Part shown: positions 7,354 to 15,224 of the stretch, piece by piece | Position numbering within the stretch: position 1 is the stretch's first letter | Layout of the letters: every line of letters begins with the position of its first letter | From: Clostridiales bacterium | GTDB taxonomy: Bacteria; Bacillota; Clostridia; Oscillospirales; CAG-272 | Length of the DNA: 19,012 nucleotides | NCBI GenBank assembly: GCA_019415985.1 | Contig: DXYE01000041.1 | Location: 1 to 19,012 of the forward strand | Direction of reading: 5' to 3' | Notes under the pieces: generated by a model | Seen by the model: only the letters and a program-made list of their open reading frames with translations | Told to the model about the DNA's origin: nothing | Database searches by the model: none | Made by a program: the position numbers and the translations under genes

Positions 7354-8034
7354 ATGCTTTTATTTTTTCAAAATAAATATGATTCTAAATCTGCCGAAAT
7401 ATTTACAAAGAGGAAATGTATTGAGATAAAAAATAAGATTATTGTTTTTGAGGAAGCATTTGGAAATATAGTAATAGTATCATGCATTCTATTTATTTCG
7501 TAGCAAATGATTATTGGGGCTATTTCATTGGGGCCTTGCAGCACTCTTTCAATCATAATTAACCTTGTTTATACATTATCAAATTTAGCTCAGAATGTTG
7601 GCTCTGTTATTACACTTACATATAACATAAAACAATTTTTTAAATTTATGGATTTGATTTAAAAATTACCGAAAAAACAAACATTGCGACTACAATAAAA
7701 GAAAATGTGATATTAAGTTTATTAATGTTAGTTGCGATATCCTCATACTGATAAATATGTTTTAAGTAATTTGAAATTTTCAATAAAATATGAGCAGCAT
7801 ATTGCAATAGTAAGGGCAAATGGAAGCGGAAAGAGCACATTTTTAAAGCTGCTTTTAAAATTACTTGAACCTTCAATTGGTGAGATTAGATACAATTGGG
7901 TTATTTTAGATATGGTTGATTGTAATGATTATTGGAATCAGTTTTCCACTGTAAATGCGTTGTTATATCGAATTGTTATTTCCGCTGATTGTCCAGTTTC
8001 TGTTAAATATTGGTTAGTAGATATATTTGATTGA
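7354..8034 (+). pseudogene. ABC exporter fragment (end of membrane domain plus start of ATPase)
   Basis: This is an AT-rich, heavily mutated remnant of an MsbA/bacteriocin-type exporter. Frame 1 gives VSCILFIS, a TAG where the frame should go on, then IGAISLGPCSTLSIIINLVY and IKQFFKFMDL before a stop at about 7660. This is the usual last helix and linker of the membrane domain. From about 7736 another frame gives RYPHTDKYVLSNLKFSI, IAIVRANGSGKSTFLKL (Walker A, with the first Gly changed to Arg) and NDYWNQFSTV of the Q-loop region. The signature motif and Walker B are gone. Composition is clearly more AT-rich than the flanking DNA, which suggests a different origin. Confidence 0.65.
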
Positions 8035-8325
8035 TTTCGGCAAGTTAAACTGCAAGAAACAACGCAGAAGCAACGGTCAAATAATGCTGATTCAAAGCTC
8101 AAATCGGCACTTCATAACGATTATCACAATAATACTAATGAAAGAAGGCGCTTGACGGTATAAGTCTGAGAGCTACTTTTACGTATGTAATTCATAAGCA
8201 AGCTTAGTAAGCAGAAAAGTTTTACGGTTATATCCATAAAAACTAAGAGCATATTATTGGTTCTACGGAAGTATGGCATGGCCGCTAAATAAGTTACATA
8301 AAACCCCATTTATTTTTTAGTTTTA
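8035..8325 (+). other. No recognisable gene (remnant spacer)
   Basis: About 290 bases between the ABC exporter fragment and the recombinase remnant. Short frames exist on both strands, but none has a start with an SD or a recognisable protein. Confidence 0.5.
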
Positions 8326-9060
8326 TCTTGACACGGGGAGACGACGTTCTCACGGGTACGAATTTTGACCGCCCTTCTTTTAAGGAATTGTCGACGGATA
8401 TTGACAAAGGGATTGCAAAAACCGTCATCGTCAAGGGTTTATCCCGTTTGGGCAGGAACAATATCGAGGTCGCTCCTACTCCGAAATCATCTATCCCGAA
8501 GCGGTCGTACGGTTTATTGCCATTATGGGCAACGTAGACACAGGCAGCCTTGCGAGTAACGAATATACCGCCTTTACCAAACGGTTCAACGAATGATATC
8601 CCAAAAGCATGAGCAAAAAGGTAAAGGAAGTCAAGAAAGCCAAAGGGCTTGCAGGCAAACATTTAGGTGCGCCGCCCTACGGTTAACTCAGAACCCAGAC
8701 GATAAAACCCGCTGACTGGTGGACGAGGAATCGGCAGTGTCGGCAGGATATTCTATCTCTGTATGCAGGGATATGGTCCGACAGCCATTGCCAATATGCT
8801 GCGGGCAGATAAGGTGCTGACGCCATCCGCATATTAGGCGTCAAAAGGAATCGGCGTGCCGATGGTATCAGCAAATCCTTATAACTGACAACAGTCCAAG
8901 GTTGTGGAAATCCTTGAGGATATAGTATATATCGGCATAATGGAGAGCTTTAAATCTACCAGACTGGGATTTAGGAGCAGGAAACAAATCCCAACCGTTA
9001 AGGAAATGCGGGAAATGGAACGGGAATATACGCAGCGCACTACGGGTCAAACCGCCTGAA
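8326..9060 (+). pseudogene. Large serine recombinase, multiply inactivated
   Basis: Several frames, pieced together, give the middle of a resolvase-type recombinase: TGTNFDRPSFKEL and VIVKGLSRLGRNNIEV (end of the catalytic domain), then in another frame YSEIIYPEAVVRFIAIMGN, VDTGSLASNEYTAF, SMSKKVKEVKKAKGLAGKHL, then YLCMQGYGPTAIANMLRADK, SKGIGVPMVSANPY and VVEILEDIVYIGIMESFKST of the recombinase domain. The N-terminal segment with the nucleophilic serine is missing. Frameshifts occur at about 8470 and 8690-8750. In-frame stops replace expected residues in FNE-stop-YPKS (8594-8596), KTR-stop-LVDE (8713-8715), AY-stop-ASK (TAG) and NPYN-stop (TGA). It once mobilised an element but is certainly dead now. 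Confidence 0.8.
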
Positions 9061-9152
9061 TACAGGCATGGCAGGAGAAAATCTGAACTCCTGCCCGTAC
9101 ATATCAATTTTTCTCCTTATCGAGTGTAACTCAAGAGCCGGACGCACAGACG

Positions 9153-9196
9153 CAGAGCCGATAACACGCAGATTGAAAATGCGGTAATCGGCTCTG
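9153..9196 (+). terminator. Hairpin terminator
   Basis: CAGAGCCGAT (9153-9162) pairs perfectly with ATCGGCTCTG (9187-9196). An inner CGCA/TGCG helix is also present, and TTGTTTTGTTT follows. Confidence 0.5.
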
Positions 9197-9355
9197 TTGT
9201 TTTGTTTGAAGGATCAATATGTTTGCTGTTCATTGTCCCCTTTCTCATAACTTATGGTCAAATAAAGCCTAATGGCTTTTGAGGGGTTTTGCGCCCATGA
9301 GTATGAATACACAAATCATATAATCATATAGTTATCTCTATCAATTCCAGTACGT

Positions 9356-9398
9356 AACGCCCATGCGGTTTATTCTGTATGGGCGTTTGCTGTTTTTA
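9356..9398 (+). terminator. Hairpin terminator or attenuator before the sigma-like gene
   Basis: AACGCCCAT (9356-9364) and ATGGGCGTT (9379-9387) form a 9-bp perfect stem followed by TGCTGTTTTT. It ends about 33 bases before the ATG of the sigma-like remnant, so it may attenuate that gene. Confidence 0.55.
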
Positions 9399-9430
9399 TT
9401 CCCTGTTTTGACAGAAAGGGGTTGAATAAA

Positions 9431-9865
9431 ATGATGAACACACAGCAGTATCGGGAACATATAGAGTGTACTTTCAACGCTTTTTGTAAGATTGTTCTTT
9501 ACTATGCGGCACTGGTCGCATATAAGGAATTGAAGAGAAAACAGCAGTTTAAAGTGTCACTTGACTATCTTCGTGGAATGTTCTCTGAATCTGCTCCCCC
9601 AAAAAAACTTTGAAAAACACAATATTCCTACGGTTTTTACTGTTCCCGGGGAAACGGTAATTGTGGAAAGTAAGCAGTTAGCAGCCGCCTTGCTTCGACT
9701 GCCGAAAAAGCGGCGGAAAGTTCTGTTTTTGCGCTACTATCTCGGTTACAGCGATATAGAAATCGGAAAGATGTGCGTGTGAGTAGAAGTGCAATCAACC
9801 GCAGGAAAAACGCGGCGTTGAGATTGCTGCGAAAAGAAATGGAGGCATTGGCGAATGAAAAATAG
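9431..9865 (+). pseudogene. Tn916-type sigma-70-like regulator, frameshifted
   Basis: This is a remnant of the small sigma-region-4-like protein common in Tn916-type elements. The first frame gives MMNTQQYREHIECTFNAFCK and KVSLDYLRGM. From about 9600 a second frame gives VFTVPGETVIVESKQLAAAL, PKKRRKVLFLRYYLGYSDIE and IGKM (helix-turn-helix start). After another shift near 9775 a third frame gives RVSRSAINRRKNAALRLL and EMEALANEK, then TAG at 9863-9865. At least two indels prevent translation of the whole. An SD (AAAGGGG) precedes the ATG pair at 9431. Confidence 0.75.
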
Positions 9866-9950
9866 GAAGTACATGCCTTACGAAGTCATTGAAAAACCGC
9901 TGTCGGAGAGCCGGAAGCGGTGAATACAGTCATACAGCACTATCCGGCTA
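9855..9950 (+). pseudogene. Helix-turn-helix (Tn916-type) small regulator fragment
   Basis: The start overlaps the end of the sigma-like remnant (ATG at 9855), as in intact elements. MKNRKYMPYEVIEKPLS is followed by a frameshift, then EPEAVNTVIQHYPA. That is the N-terminal third of the roughly 65-residue helix-turn-helix protein that follows the sigma-like gene in these elements. Homology ends at about 9945, which probably marks the edge of the mobile-element remnant. Confidence 0.6.
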
Positions 9951-9965
9951 AATCAAATATTTGTC

Positions 9966-10010
9966 TGAACTGCCCCGATTTGTACTGTCTGTACCAACTG
10001 GGGCAGTTCA
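9966..10010 (+). repeat. 20-bp imperfect inverted repeat at the element edge
   Basis: TGAACTGCCCC (9966-9976) is perfectly inverted at 10000-10010. Including the inner part (TTTGTAC against GTACCAA), 17 of 20 positions match around the 5-base spacer TGTCT. It begins about 20 bases after the last recognisable element gene. It could be a transposon terminal or recombination site, or simply a hairpin. Confidence 0.55.
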
Positions 10011-10368
10011 ATGCTGGGGAAGGGACGAATCACTTTCAATATTCTCTTTGTGGCGCTTTCCTGTGTTCGAGTCTCCATGACTGCTACGTTTTACTTATAA
10101 AAGCTTTATTGTATGTCTTATGATTTAAATGGTAAAAGTAACTGTGAAGCCTGCGTTTTGTGGAAATAATACAATTAATTCATAAAAGAACATATCTACA
10201 GTACGGTACAAATTTCAATTAATTATATCAGAAGATGCCGAAAAAGTGAGAATGCAGTAGCTCGAGATCCAGACCGGCGCTATACGGCCTTAAATTCCGC
10301 CGTGTCCGCAGAAAGGGGTAAAAACCGCCCGGCTTTTAGTGGGAGAGCGTATAATTATAATATAGTGG
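10011..10368 (+). other. No supported gene between element remnant and pur promoter
   Basis: An open frame covers 9920-10123, but it begins in the helix-turn-helix remnant and its later residues resemble nothing I know. The stretch 10260-10340 is GC-richer and could be a short gene fragment; I cannot identify it. Confidence 0.4.
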
Positions 10369-10398
10369 TTGACAAAAACCTACAGCATCTGTTATAAT
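10369..10398 (+). promoter_or_regulatory. Sigma-A promoter of the purine genes
   Basis: TTGACA (10369-10374), an 18-base spacer and TATAAT (10393-10398), both perfect hexamers. It points toward purE, 325 bases downstream, across a leader with a terminator-like hairpin. Confidence 0.8.
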
Positions 10399-10427
10399 AC
10401 TATTGTATTTTTAATTGGATACGAAAA

Positions 10428-10490
10428 CGGAAATGATTTTTCCGCTGTTCAACAGGCGTTGTAACCAAAAGGCATGGAAATGCCTTTTTT
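10428..10490 (+). terminator. Leader hairpins with rho-independent terminator upstream of purE
   Basis: CGGAAA at about 10429 pairs with TTTCCG at about 10440. GGCAT (10471-10475), loop GGAA, ATGCC (10480-10484) is followed by six Ts, with four As before the stem. A terminator about 75 bases after the promoter and 230 bases before purE suggests transcription attenuation. I could not match the leader to a known riboswitch class. Confidence 0.6.
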
Positions 10491-10723
10491 GCATTGTATT
10501 AATAAAATCCATATCGTTTAAAGCCCGACTTACCTAATTTATAGAAGTTTGTTGTACTTGTGTGAGGGATGAAATCGGAACGTTGGGGCAACTGAATATC
10601 CAATTGACGGTGTTTATGAGTTCGGACGTATCGTTCAGGTGCTTCTGCATAGGCAGAAATTCAGATATTTGCGTAATCTTGCACTGAAAATGTTTTGTTT
10701 TTTCGAAAGGAGTCAAATAAATT

Positions 10724-11221
10724 ATGAAAAAAGTAGCGGTTATTATGGGAAGTGACAGTGATTTTCCCAAGCTGAAGCCATGTATACAGAAGCTTCGTGC
10801 ATTTTCGATACCTTTTGAGGTACGGGTGATATCCGCACATAGAACGCCGCGGGAGGCGGAAGCTTTTGCAAGCAGCGCCATGGACAAAGGCTTTGGCGTG
10901 ATAATCGCGGCGGCCGGCAAGGCTGCGCATCTCGGCGGGGTTCTTGCCGCGTATACAACGCTGCCGGTGATCGGTATTCCCATTCAATCTTCCACTATGG
11001 ACGGGATGGACTCACTGTTATCCATGGTTCAGATGCCGAGCGGCGTGCCTGTTGCAACGGTAGCGATAGACGGAGCGGCAAACGCGGCGATCTTAGCCGC
11101 ACAAATTCTCGCTCTGTCAGATGAGACGCTTGCGCAGAAGCTGTCTGACGAAAAACAGCGAATGGAAGCTGAGGTCGTTGAAAAGGATCGAACGCTCCGG
11201 GAACAGGTTGAAAAAATTTAA
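10724..11221 (+). CDS. purE: 5-(carboxyamino)imidazole ribonucleotide mutase
   Basis: PurE moves the carboxyl group of N5-CAIR to C4, giving CAIR, in de novo purine synthesis. The 165-residue length fits class I PurE. Motifs are VIMGSDSD (7-13), which binds the phosphoribosyl group, ISAHRTP (36-42) with the catalytic histidine at 39, and AAAGKAAHLGG (62-72). The last is slightly unusual, since most relatives have HLPG. The tail after about residue 130 is rich in charged residues, as usual. SD AAAGGAG lies 11 nt upstream of the ATG. No purK is present nearby, and the next gene is purC. It is expected to be expressed from the promoter at 10369. Confidence 0.93.
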   Translation: MKKVAVIMGSDSDFPKLKPCIQKLRAFSIPFEVRVISAHRTPREAEAFASSAMDKGFGVIIAAAGKAAHLGGVLAAYTTLPVIGIPIQSSTMDGMDSLLSMVQMPSGVPVATVAIDGAANAAILAAQILALSDETLAQKLSDEKQRMEAEVVEKDRTLREQVEKI

Positions 11222-11409
11222 GTTTTTATCGCATTGCGGCGTTCTATTCGGATAAGTAGCAGCAGGGACCGGGCCCGTCTGCATCGCTCATAAATAAAAG
11301 ACTGCATTTCGATGCAGTGAAAGAAATATGATGTGGATGCCTGACATCAGGAAAAGTGCATTGTGCCGCTGCGGGACCCATAAATTGAAAACAAACAAGA
11401 GGGGAGTGC
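11222..11409 (+). other. Hairpin-rich purE-purC intergenic region
   Basis: The 188-base gap holds ACTGCAT-TTCG-ATGCAGT (11301-11318), a stem with a UUCG tetraloop, and a short CCTGA/TCAGG palindrome near 11340-11351. No T run follows, so it does not look like a terminator. It could stabilise or process the mRNA. Confidence 0.45.
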
Positions 11410-12330
11410 TTGAAGAAGAAGGCTTCTGTAACGCATGCCCCTGGTTTAGAAAGGAACGGTTATAAAAATATGAGTCAGCCGGTATTTGAAGGAAAAGTAA
11501 GAAGTATTCACGATGCGGGGAAGGATAGGCTGCTGATGGTTACGACCGACCGCATATCAGCATACGATGTGATCATGCCGACGATGATCCCCGACAAGGG
11601 AAAAATTTTAAATCAGCTCTCCATTTTCTGGTTTTCTTTGACAGAAAACATTGTAAAGAATCATTTTGTTACGGACGATATTCTGAAGTATCCGGAGCCG
11701 TTTTTGGGAGATGAGAATCTGCGCGGCCGTTCGATGCTGGTCAAGAAGCTGAAAATGCTGCCCTTTGAATGCATTGTGCGCGGTTATATATCCGGCTCAG
11801 CTTGGGAAAGCTATCAGAAAAATGGGACTGTTTGCGGCGTCCGCATGCCGGAGGGGCTTCGTGAGAGCGATCCGTTCCCGATGCCCGTATTTACACCTTC
11901 CACCAAAGCGGAGGAGGGGCACGATATGAATGTCAGCTACGAATATATGGCTAATGCGCTTGGAAGCGAGATGGCCTCCAGGCTGCGGGACAAAACGCTT
12001 GAAGTTTACACAACATGCGCAGAATATGCGTTAAGGCGCGGTATCATCATTGCGGACACAAAATTCGAATTTGGACTGGATGAGAACGGGGAACTGGTTT
12101 TGGCCGACGAGGTACTTACCCCCGATTCCAGCCGTTTCTGGCCTGCGGCGGAATATTGTCCGGGAAAGACGCAGATGAGCTATGACAAGCAGTACCTGCG
12201 CGATTGGCTGACGGAAAACGGATTTCGCGGCAAATCCCCCGCACCCGAACTCCCGCAAGTTGTTGTGGATGCAACCCGTGCAAAGTATATAGAGGCATAT
12301 GAAGTTCTGACAGGAAAGAAGTTTAGTTAG
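11410..12330 (+). CDS. purC: Phosphoribosylaminoimidazole-succinocarboxamide (SAICAR) synthase
   Basis: PurC joins aspartate to CAIR, using ATP, to give SAICAR. Motifs counted from the TTG start are FEGKVRSIHD (26-35, nucleotide-binding loop), TTDRISAYDV (45-54), RGYISGSAW (124-132), TPSTKAEEGHD (162-172) and LADEVLTPDSSRFW near 230. The protein is of the longer type. The TTG start at 11410 has a close SD (GAGGGGAG) and gives 306 residues. An alternative ATG at 11470 gives 286 residues and begins just before the conserved core, but has only a distant AAGGA. Either could be right; the first 20 residues show no family resemblance. Confidence 0.92.
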   Translation: MKKKASVTHAPGLERNGYKNMSQPVFEGKVRSIHDAGKDRLLMVTTDRISAYDVIMPTMIPDKGKILNQLSIFWFSLTENIVKNHFVTDDILKYPEPFLGDENLRGRSMLVKKLKMLPFECIVRGYISGSAWESYQKNGTVCGVRMPEGLRESDPFPMPVFTPSTKAEEGHDMNVSYEYMANALGSEMASRLRDKTLEVYTTCAEYALRRGIIIADTKFEFGLDENGELVLADEVLTPDSSRFWPAAEYCPGKTQMSYDKQYLRDWLTENGFRGKSPAPELPQVVVDATRAKYIEAYEVLTGKKFS

Positions 12331-12335
12331 AAATC

Positions 12336-12366
12336 AAATGCTTGAAATGAAGCATTTCGTGCTTTT
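12336..12366 (+). terminator. Terminator-like hairpin after purC
   Basis: AAATGCTT (12336-12343), loop GAAATG, AAGCATTT (12350-12357), then CGTGCTTTTTA. It starts 5 bases after the purC stop codon. It would separate purE-purC from purN at least partly. Confidence 0.55.
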
Positions 12367-12780
12367 TATATGTTACAGCAGGCAGGCAAATCCTTGGTCC
12401 GACCTTTTGAATCCGGATGCCAACAGAGATGATGACTACATGAGAACAGAAATGAAACGTACTGATCTGTGCAGCTGTTTGGCATTATTCTAACGTCCTT
12501 TATTTGAACATGATGATAACGGTTCCGTTGCCAGACAAAATCTGAACGGCAAAAATGTGCAAATTGCATATGAACAGCGGGAGGAAAATCAGCGTGAAAA
12601 TTACATATGATCGGTCTTGTTGTCCAATTCTGTCACGCACAAATTCTCCTTAAAAATGTGACTTTACCCATTTTTGTTTCCAGCGGAAATACATTCGAAT
12701 TTCATTGCCGTTTTGTGTTGCCAAAACAATTTTACTCTGCAAAACGATTTGTGCCGCAGCGCGGCGGAATGGAGATTGTT
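12367..12780 (+). other. Long purC-purN gap without a supported gene
   Basis: About 410 bases, where many relatives carry purF and purM. I see no trace of either. A good SD (GGGAGG) precedes a GTG at 12592 that encodes only 19 residues (VKITYDRSC and so on, stop at about 12651). It could be a leader peptide or chance. The frame of purN is open upstream to 12607, but that part looks non-coding. Confidence 0.5.
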
Positions 12781-13401
12781 ATGAAAAATGTAGCGGTATT
12801 TGTCTCGGGAGGTGGAACAAATTTGCAGGTCCTTTTAGACGCATGGGAGCGGGGGGAAATACCAGATGGGCGGCCGGCGCTCGTCCTTTCCAGCCGTGCG
12901 GAGGCCTATGCGCTGAAGCGTGCGGAGAGCCGCGGTGTACCGACTGTTGTCGTTCCCAGAAAGAATTATACTGACCGTGAGGCTTATACGGAAGCGCTGT
13001 GCTGCGAGATGGAGAAGCACGATATCGATGTCATTGTACTTGCGGGTTTCCTCAGCATTTTCGGAGAAAAACTGGTGCACAAGTACCCCAACCGTATCAT
13101 CAACGTGCATCCCTCGCTCATTCCGAGCTTTTGCGGAGAAGGCTTTTATGGCCTCCACGTACATGAAGCGGCTCTTGCGCGGGGCGTAAAGGTGACGGGG
13201 GCGACGGTGCATTTGGTCAACGAGGTTTGTGATGGCGGACCGATTCTGCTTCAGAAGGCGGTGGACGTACTCGACGGAGATACCCCTGAAACACTCCAGA
13301 GACGCGTCATGGAACAGGCGGAATGGGTACTGCTTCCCCGCGCACTCCAGATGCTGTGCAGCGGTGAATATGAACTGAAAACAGAGACACATCGGCAATA
13401 A
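12781..13401 (+). CDS. purN: Phosphoribosylglycinamide formyltransferase
   Basis: PurN transfers a formyl group from 10-formyl-tetrahydrofolate to GAR. At 206 residues it is of normal length. Visible motifs are VFVSGGGTNLQ (6-16), which binds the GAR phosphate, VLAGFLSIF (86-94) for folate binding, NVHPSLIP (108-115) with the catalytic Asn108 and His110, and GATVHLVNEVCDGGPI (140-155) with the catalytic Asp151. I chose the ATG at 12781, which has GGAG 6 nt upstream, not the longer open frame. The SFCGEGFYG segment is typical of clostridial PurN. purH follows after 159 bases. Confidence 0.93.
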   Translation: MKNVAVFVSGGGTNLQVLLDAWERGEIPDGRPALVLSSRAEAYALKRAESRGVPTVVVPRKNYTDREAYTEALCCEMEKHDIDVIVLAGFLSIFGEKLVHKYPNRIINVHPSLIPSFCGEGFYGLHVHEAALARGVKVTGATVHLVNEVCDGGPILLQKAVDVLDGDTPETLQRRVMEQAEWVLLPRALQMLCSGEYELKTETHRQ

Positions 13402-13478
13402 CGGTGCATACCGGAACGAGACATGCCCGAATGGTACTGAGGATAATGCAGGTGTGCGTTTCAGCAGAAAAAGGGTAC

Positions 13479-13526
13479 TTAACGGTGGTAGCCGTTAAAA
13501 GCATGCAGATGACAGGCTTTTAGCGG
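13479..13526 (+). promoter_or_regulatory. Two mutually exclusive hairpins in the purN-purH gap
   Basis: Hairpin A: TTAACGG (13479-13485), loop TGGTAG, CCGTTAA (13492-13498). Hairpin B: CCGTTAAAAGC (13492-13502), 13-base loop, GCTTTTAGCGG (13516-13526), with one U-G pair. Both need the same strand 13492-13498, so only one can form. The purH SD begins about 20 bases after B. This is a candidate RNA switch; no ligand class is recognised. Confidence 0.4.
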
Positions 13527-13560
13527 ACTGCCGCGATACCAGATAAAGGAGAAAGAAAAA

Positions 13561-15111
13561 ATGGAAAAAAGAGCTTTGATCAGTGTATCAGACAAAACCG
13601 GCGTAGTGGAATTTGCAAAGGAGCTTGCGGCATTGGGATATGAAATCCTGTCGACCGGCGGTACGGCCAGAACGCTTCGGGAAAACGGCATCGAAGTGAC
13701 GGGTGTCTCTGATGTGACTGGCTTTCCGGAATGCCTCGACGGCCGGGTGAAGACGCTGCATCCTATGATCCATGCCGGCATTTTGGCCATTCGCTCAAAT
13801 CCGGAGCATATGCGTCAGCTAAAGGAGCTCGGCGTAAAACCGATCGACCTTGTAGCCATCAATTTGTATCCGTTCCGTGAAACGGTAATGCGCGATGGCG
13901 TGGAACGCGAGGAAGTTATAGAAAACATAGACATCGGCGGCCCGACGATGATCCGGGCGGCGGCCAAAAACTGGCAGGACGTGGCGGTAGTTGTCAATCC
14001 CGCGGATTATAGCAAGATTATTGACGAAATGAAGATAAACGGAGCCGTCTCTCGGGAGACAAAGCTTCGTCTGGCTTATGAGGTTTTTGCGCATACTGCA
14101 CAGTATGACGCCTTGATCGCAGCTTATTTGCGCAAGGAAACGGCGTCGGATATTTTCCCTGAGAATCTGACACTGACATATGAAAAGGTCCAGGCTATGC
14201 GATACGGCGAAAATCCCCATCAGCGCGGCGCTTTCTACCGAGAAATCGGAAAGGGCCTTGAGGGGACACTGACTGCAGCGAAGCAGTTGCATGGCAAAGA
14301 GCTTTCGTATAATAACATTAACGATACAAATGGCGCGCTTGATTGTCTGAAGGAATTTGACGAAGCGCCGTGCGTGGTAGCCGTCAAGCATGCAAATCCG
14401 TGCGGTGTAGGGACGGCGCCGACCATTTATGAGGCCTATATGCGGGCTTACGAAGCGGATCCCGTATCTATTTTCGGCGGGATCGTCGCCGCAAACCGCG
14501 AAATTGATAAAAAGACGGCGGAAGAGCTTGCGAAGATTTTTCTGGAAATCATCGTCGCACCATCCTTTACCGAGGAAGCGTTGGCTATCCTTTCACAAAA
14601 GAAAAATATTCGTCTGCTTGTTCTGCCAGATATTCAAAAACGAAACCGTAGAGAAATGCTCGATATGAAAAAGGTTGCCGGAGGTCTACTCGTGCAAGAA
14701 CTGGATACAGAACTGTACGATGAGAATCAGCTCAAGGTCGTAACGGAAAAACAGCCGACAGCAGAGGAAATGCGCGATCTTCGTTTCGGTATGAAGGTGG
14801 TCAAGCATACAAAATCCAACGGCATTGTACTGGTCAAGAACGAGGCCACATGCGGCGTGGGCCCGGGCCAGACAAACCGCATTACCGCTTTGGAACTGGC
14901 CATAAAATATGCCGGAGATAAGGTGCGGGGTTCTGTGATGGCATCGGATGCCTTTTTCCCCTTCAGTGATTGCGTAGAAGCGGCCGCTAAGGCGGGTATT
15001 ACAGCAATCATCCAGCCGGGCGGCTCCATTCGGGACCAAGAATCGATAGACGCCTGCAACCGGAACGGCATTGCCATGGTCTTTACCGGCATGCGTCATT
15101 TTAAGCACTAA
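13561..15111 (+). CDS. purH: Bifunctional AICAR formyltransferase / IMP cyclohydrolase
   Basis: PurH carries out the last two steps to IMP. The 516-residue protein has the N-terminal cyclohydrolase (MGS-like) domain at about 1-190, with STGGT (31-35), GRVKTLHP (61-68) and [16 protein letters not shown] (122-137). The C-terminal formyltransferase domain starts with MRYGENPHQ (213-221) and has VKHANPCG (275-282), with the catalytic Lys276-His277 pair. The [21 protein letters not shown] segment near the end is also conserved. Start ATG at 13561 has AAAGGAG 9 nt upstream. The gene is intact and the last of the purine set; purD is not downstream. Confidence 0.96.
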   Translation: MEKRALISVSDKTGVVEFAKELAALGYEILSTGGTARTLRENGIEVTGVSDVTGFPECLDGRVKTLHPMIHAGILAIRSNPEHMRQLKELGVKPIDLVAINLYPFRETVMRDGVEREEVIENIDIGGPTMIRAAAKNWQDVAVVVNPADYSKIIDEMKINGAVSRETKLRLAYEVFAHTAQYDALIAAYLRKETASDIFPENLTLTYEKVQAMRYGENPHQRGAFYREIGKGLEGTLTAAKQLHGKELSYNNINDTNGALDCLKEFDEAPCVVAVKHANPCGVGTAPTIYEAYMRAYEADPVSIFGGIVAANREIDKKTAEELAKIFLEIIVAPSFTEEALAILSQKKNIRLLVLPDIQKRNRREMLDMKKVAGGLLVQELDTELYDENQLKVVTEKQPTAEEMRDLRFGMKVVKHTKSNGIVLVKNEATCGVGPGQTNRITALELAIKYAGDKVRGSVMASDAFFPFSDCVEAAAKAGITAIIQPGGSIRDQESIDACNRNGIAMVFTGMRHFKH

Positions 15112-15138
15112 TCCATCCGAAACATAAAATCAGACCGT

Positions 15139-15219
15139 CTCTCATATATATGAAGCAGACAATACCTGTATATTGCGGTTGACAGCACTTTGACCGCAAG
15201 CGCTATTTCATATATAGAG
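15139..15219 (+). promoter_or_regulatory. Structured leader before the TspO-like gene
   Basis: An outer arm CTCTCATATATATGAA (15139-15154) pairs imperfectly with TTCATATATAGAG (15207-15219), and an inner perfect stem TTGCGGT (15173-15179) / ACCGCAA (15193-15199) lies within. The structure ends a few bases before the start codon at 15225 and covers the SD area, so it could hide or expose it. There is no T run typical of a purH terminator. Function unknown. Confidence 0.4.
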
Positions 15220-15224
15220 GGGCG

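Larger units (their letters stand above)
9061..9430 (+). other. Intergenic stretch with stacked hairpins
   Basis: This 370-base gap between the recombinase and sigma-like remnants has no gene. It contains three hairpins, two of which are listed separately. The middle one is AAAGCC-TAAT-GGCTTT at 9264-9279, followed by TGAGGGGTTTT. Such stacked terminators before regulatory genes are common in Tn916-type elements. Confidence 0.5.

Noticed and set aside
5876..9060. Alternative genetic code with TGA as an amino acid
   Set aside because: Intact neighbouring genes (P-loop kinase, exonuclease) end at TGA, and the TGA-bearing recombinase also has frameshifts and a TAG.
10066..10076. TTCGAGTCTCC, resembling a tRNA T-arm and a possible attachment site
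   Set aside because: The flanking 5-base arms do not pair, and no acceptor stem or anticodon arm can be found upstream.
11222..11409. Possible ZTP riboswitch upstream of purC
   Set aside because: Only short G-rich and C-rich pieces resemble it; the conserved 3' core (GCCUGGGC type) and the upstream helices were not found.
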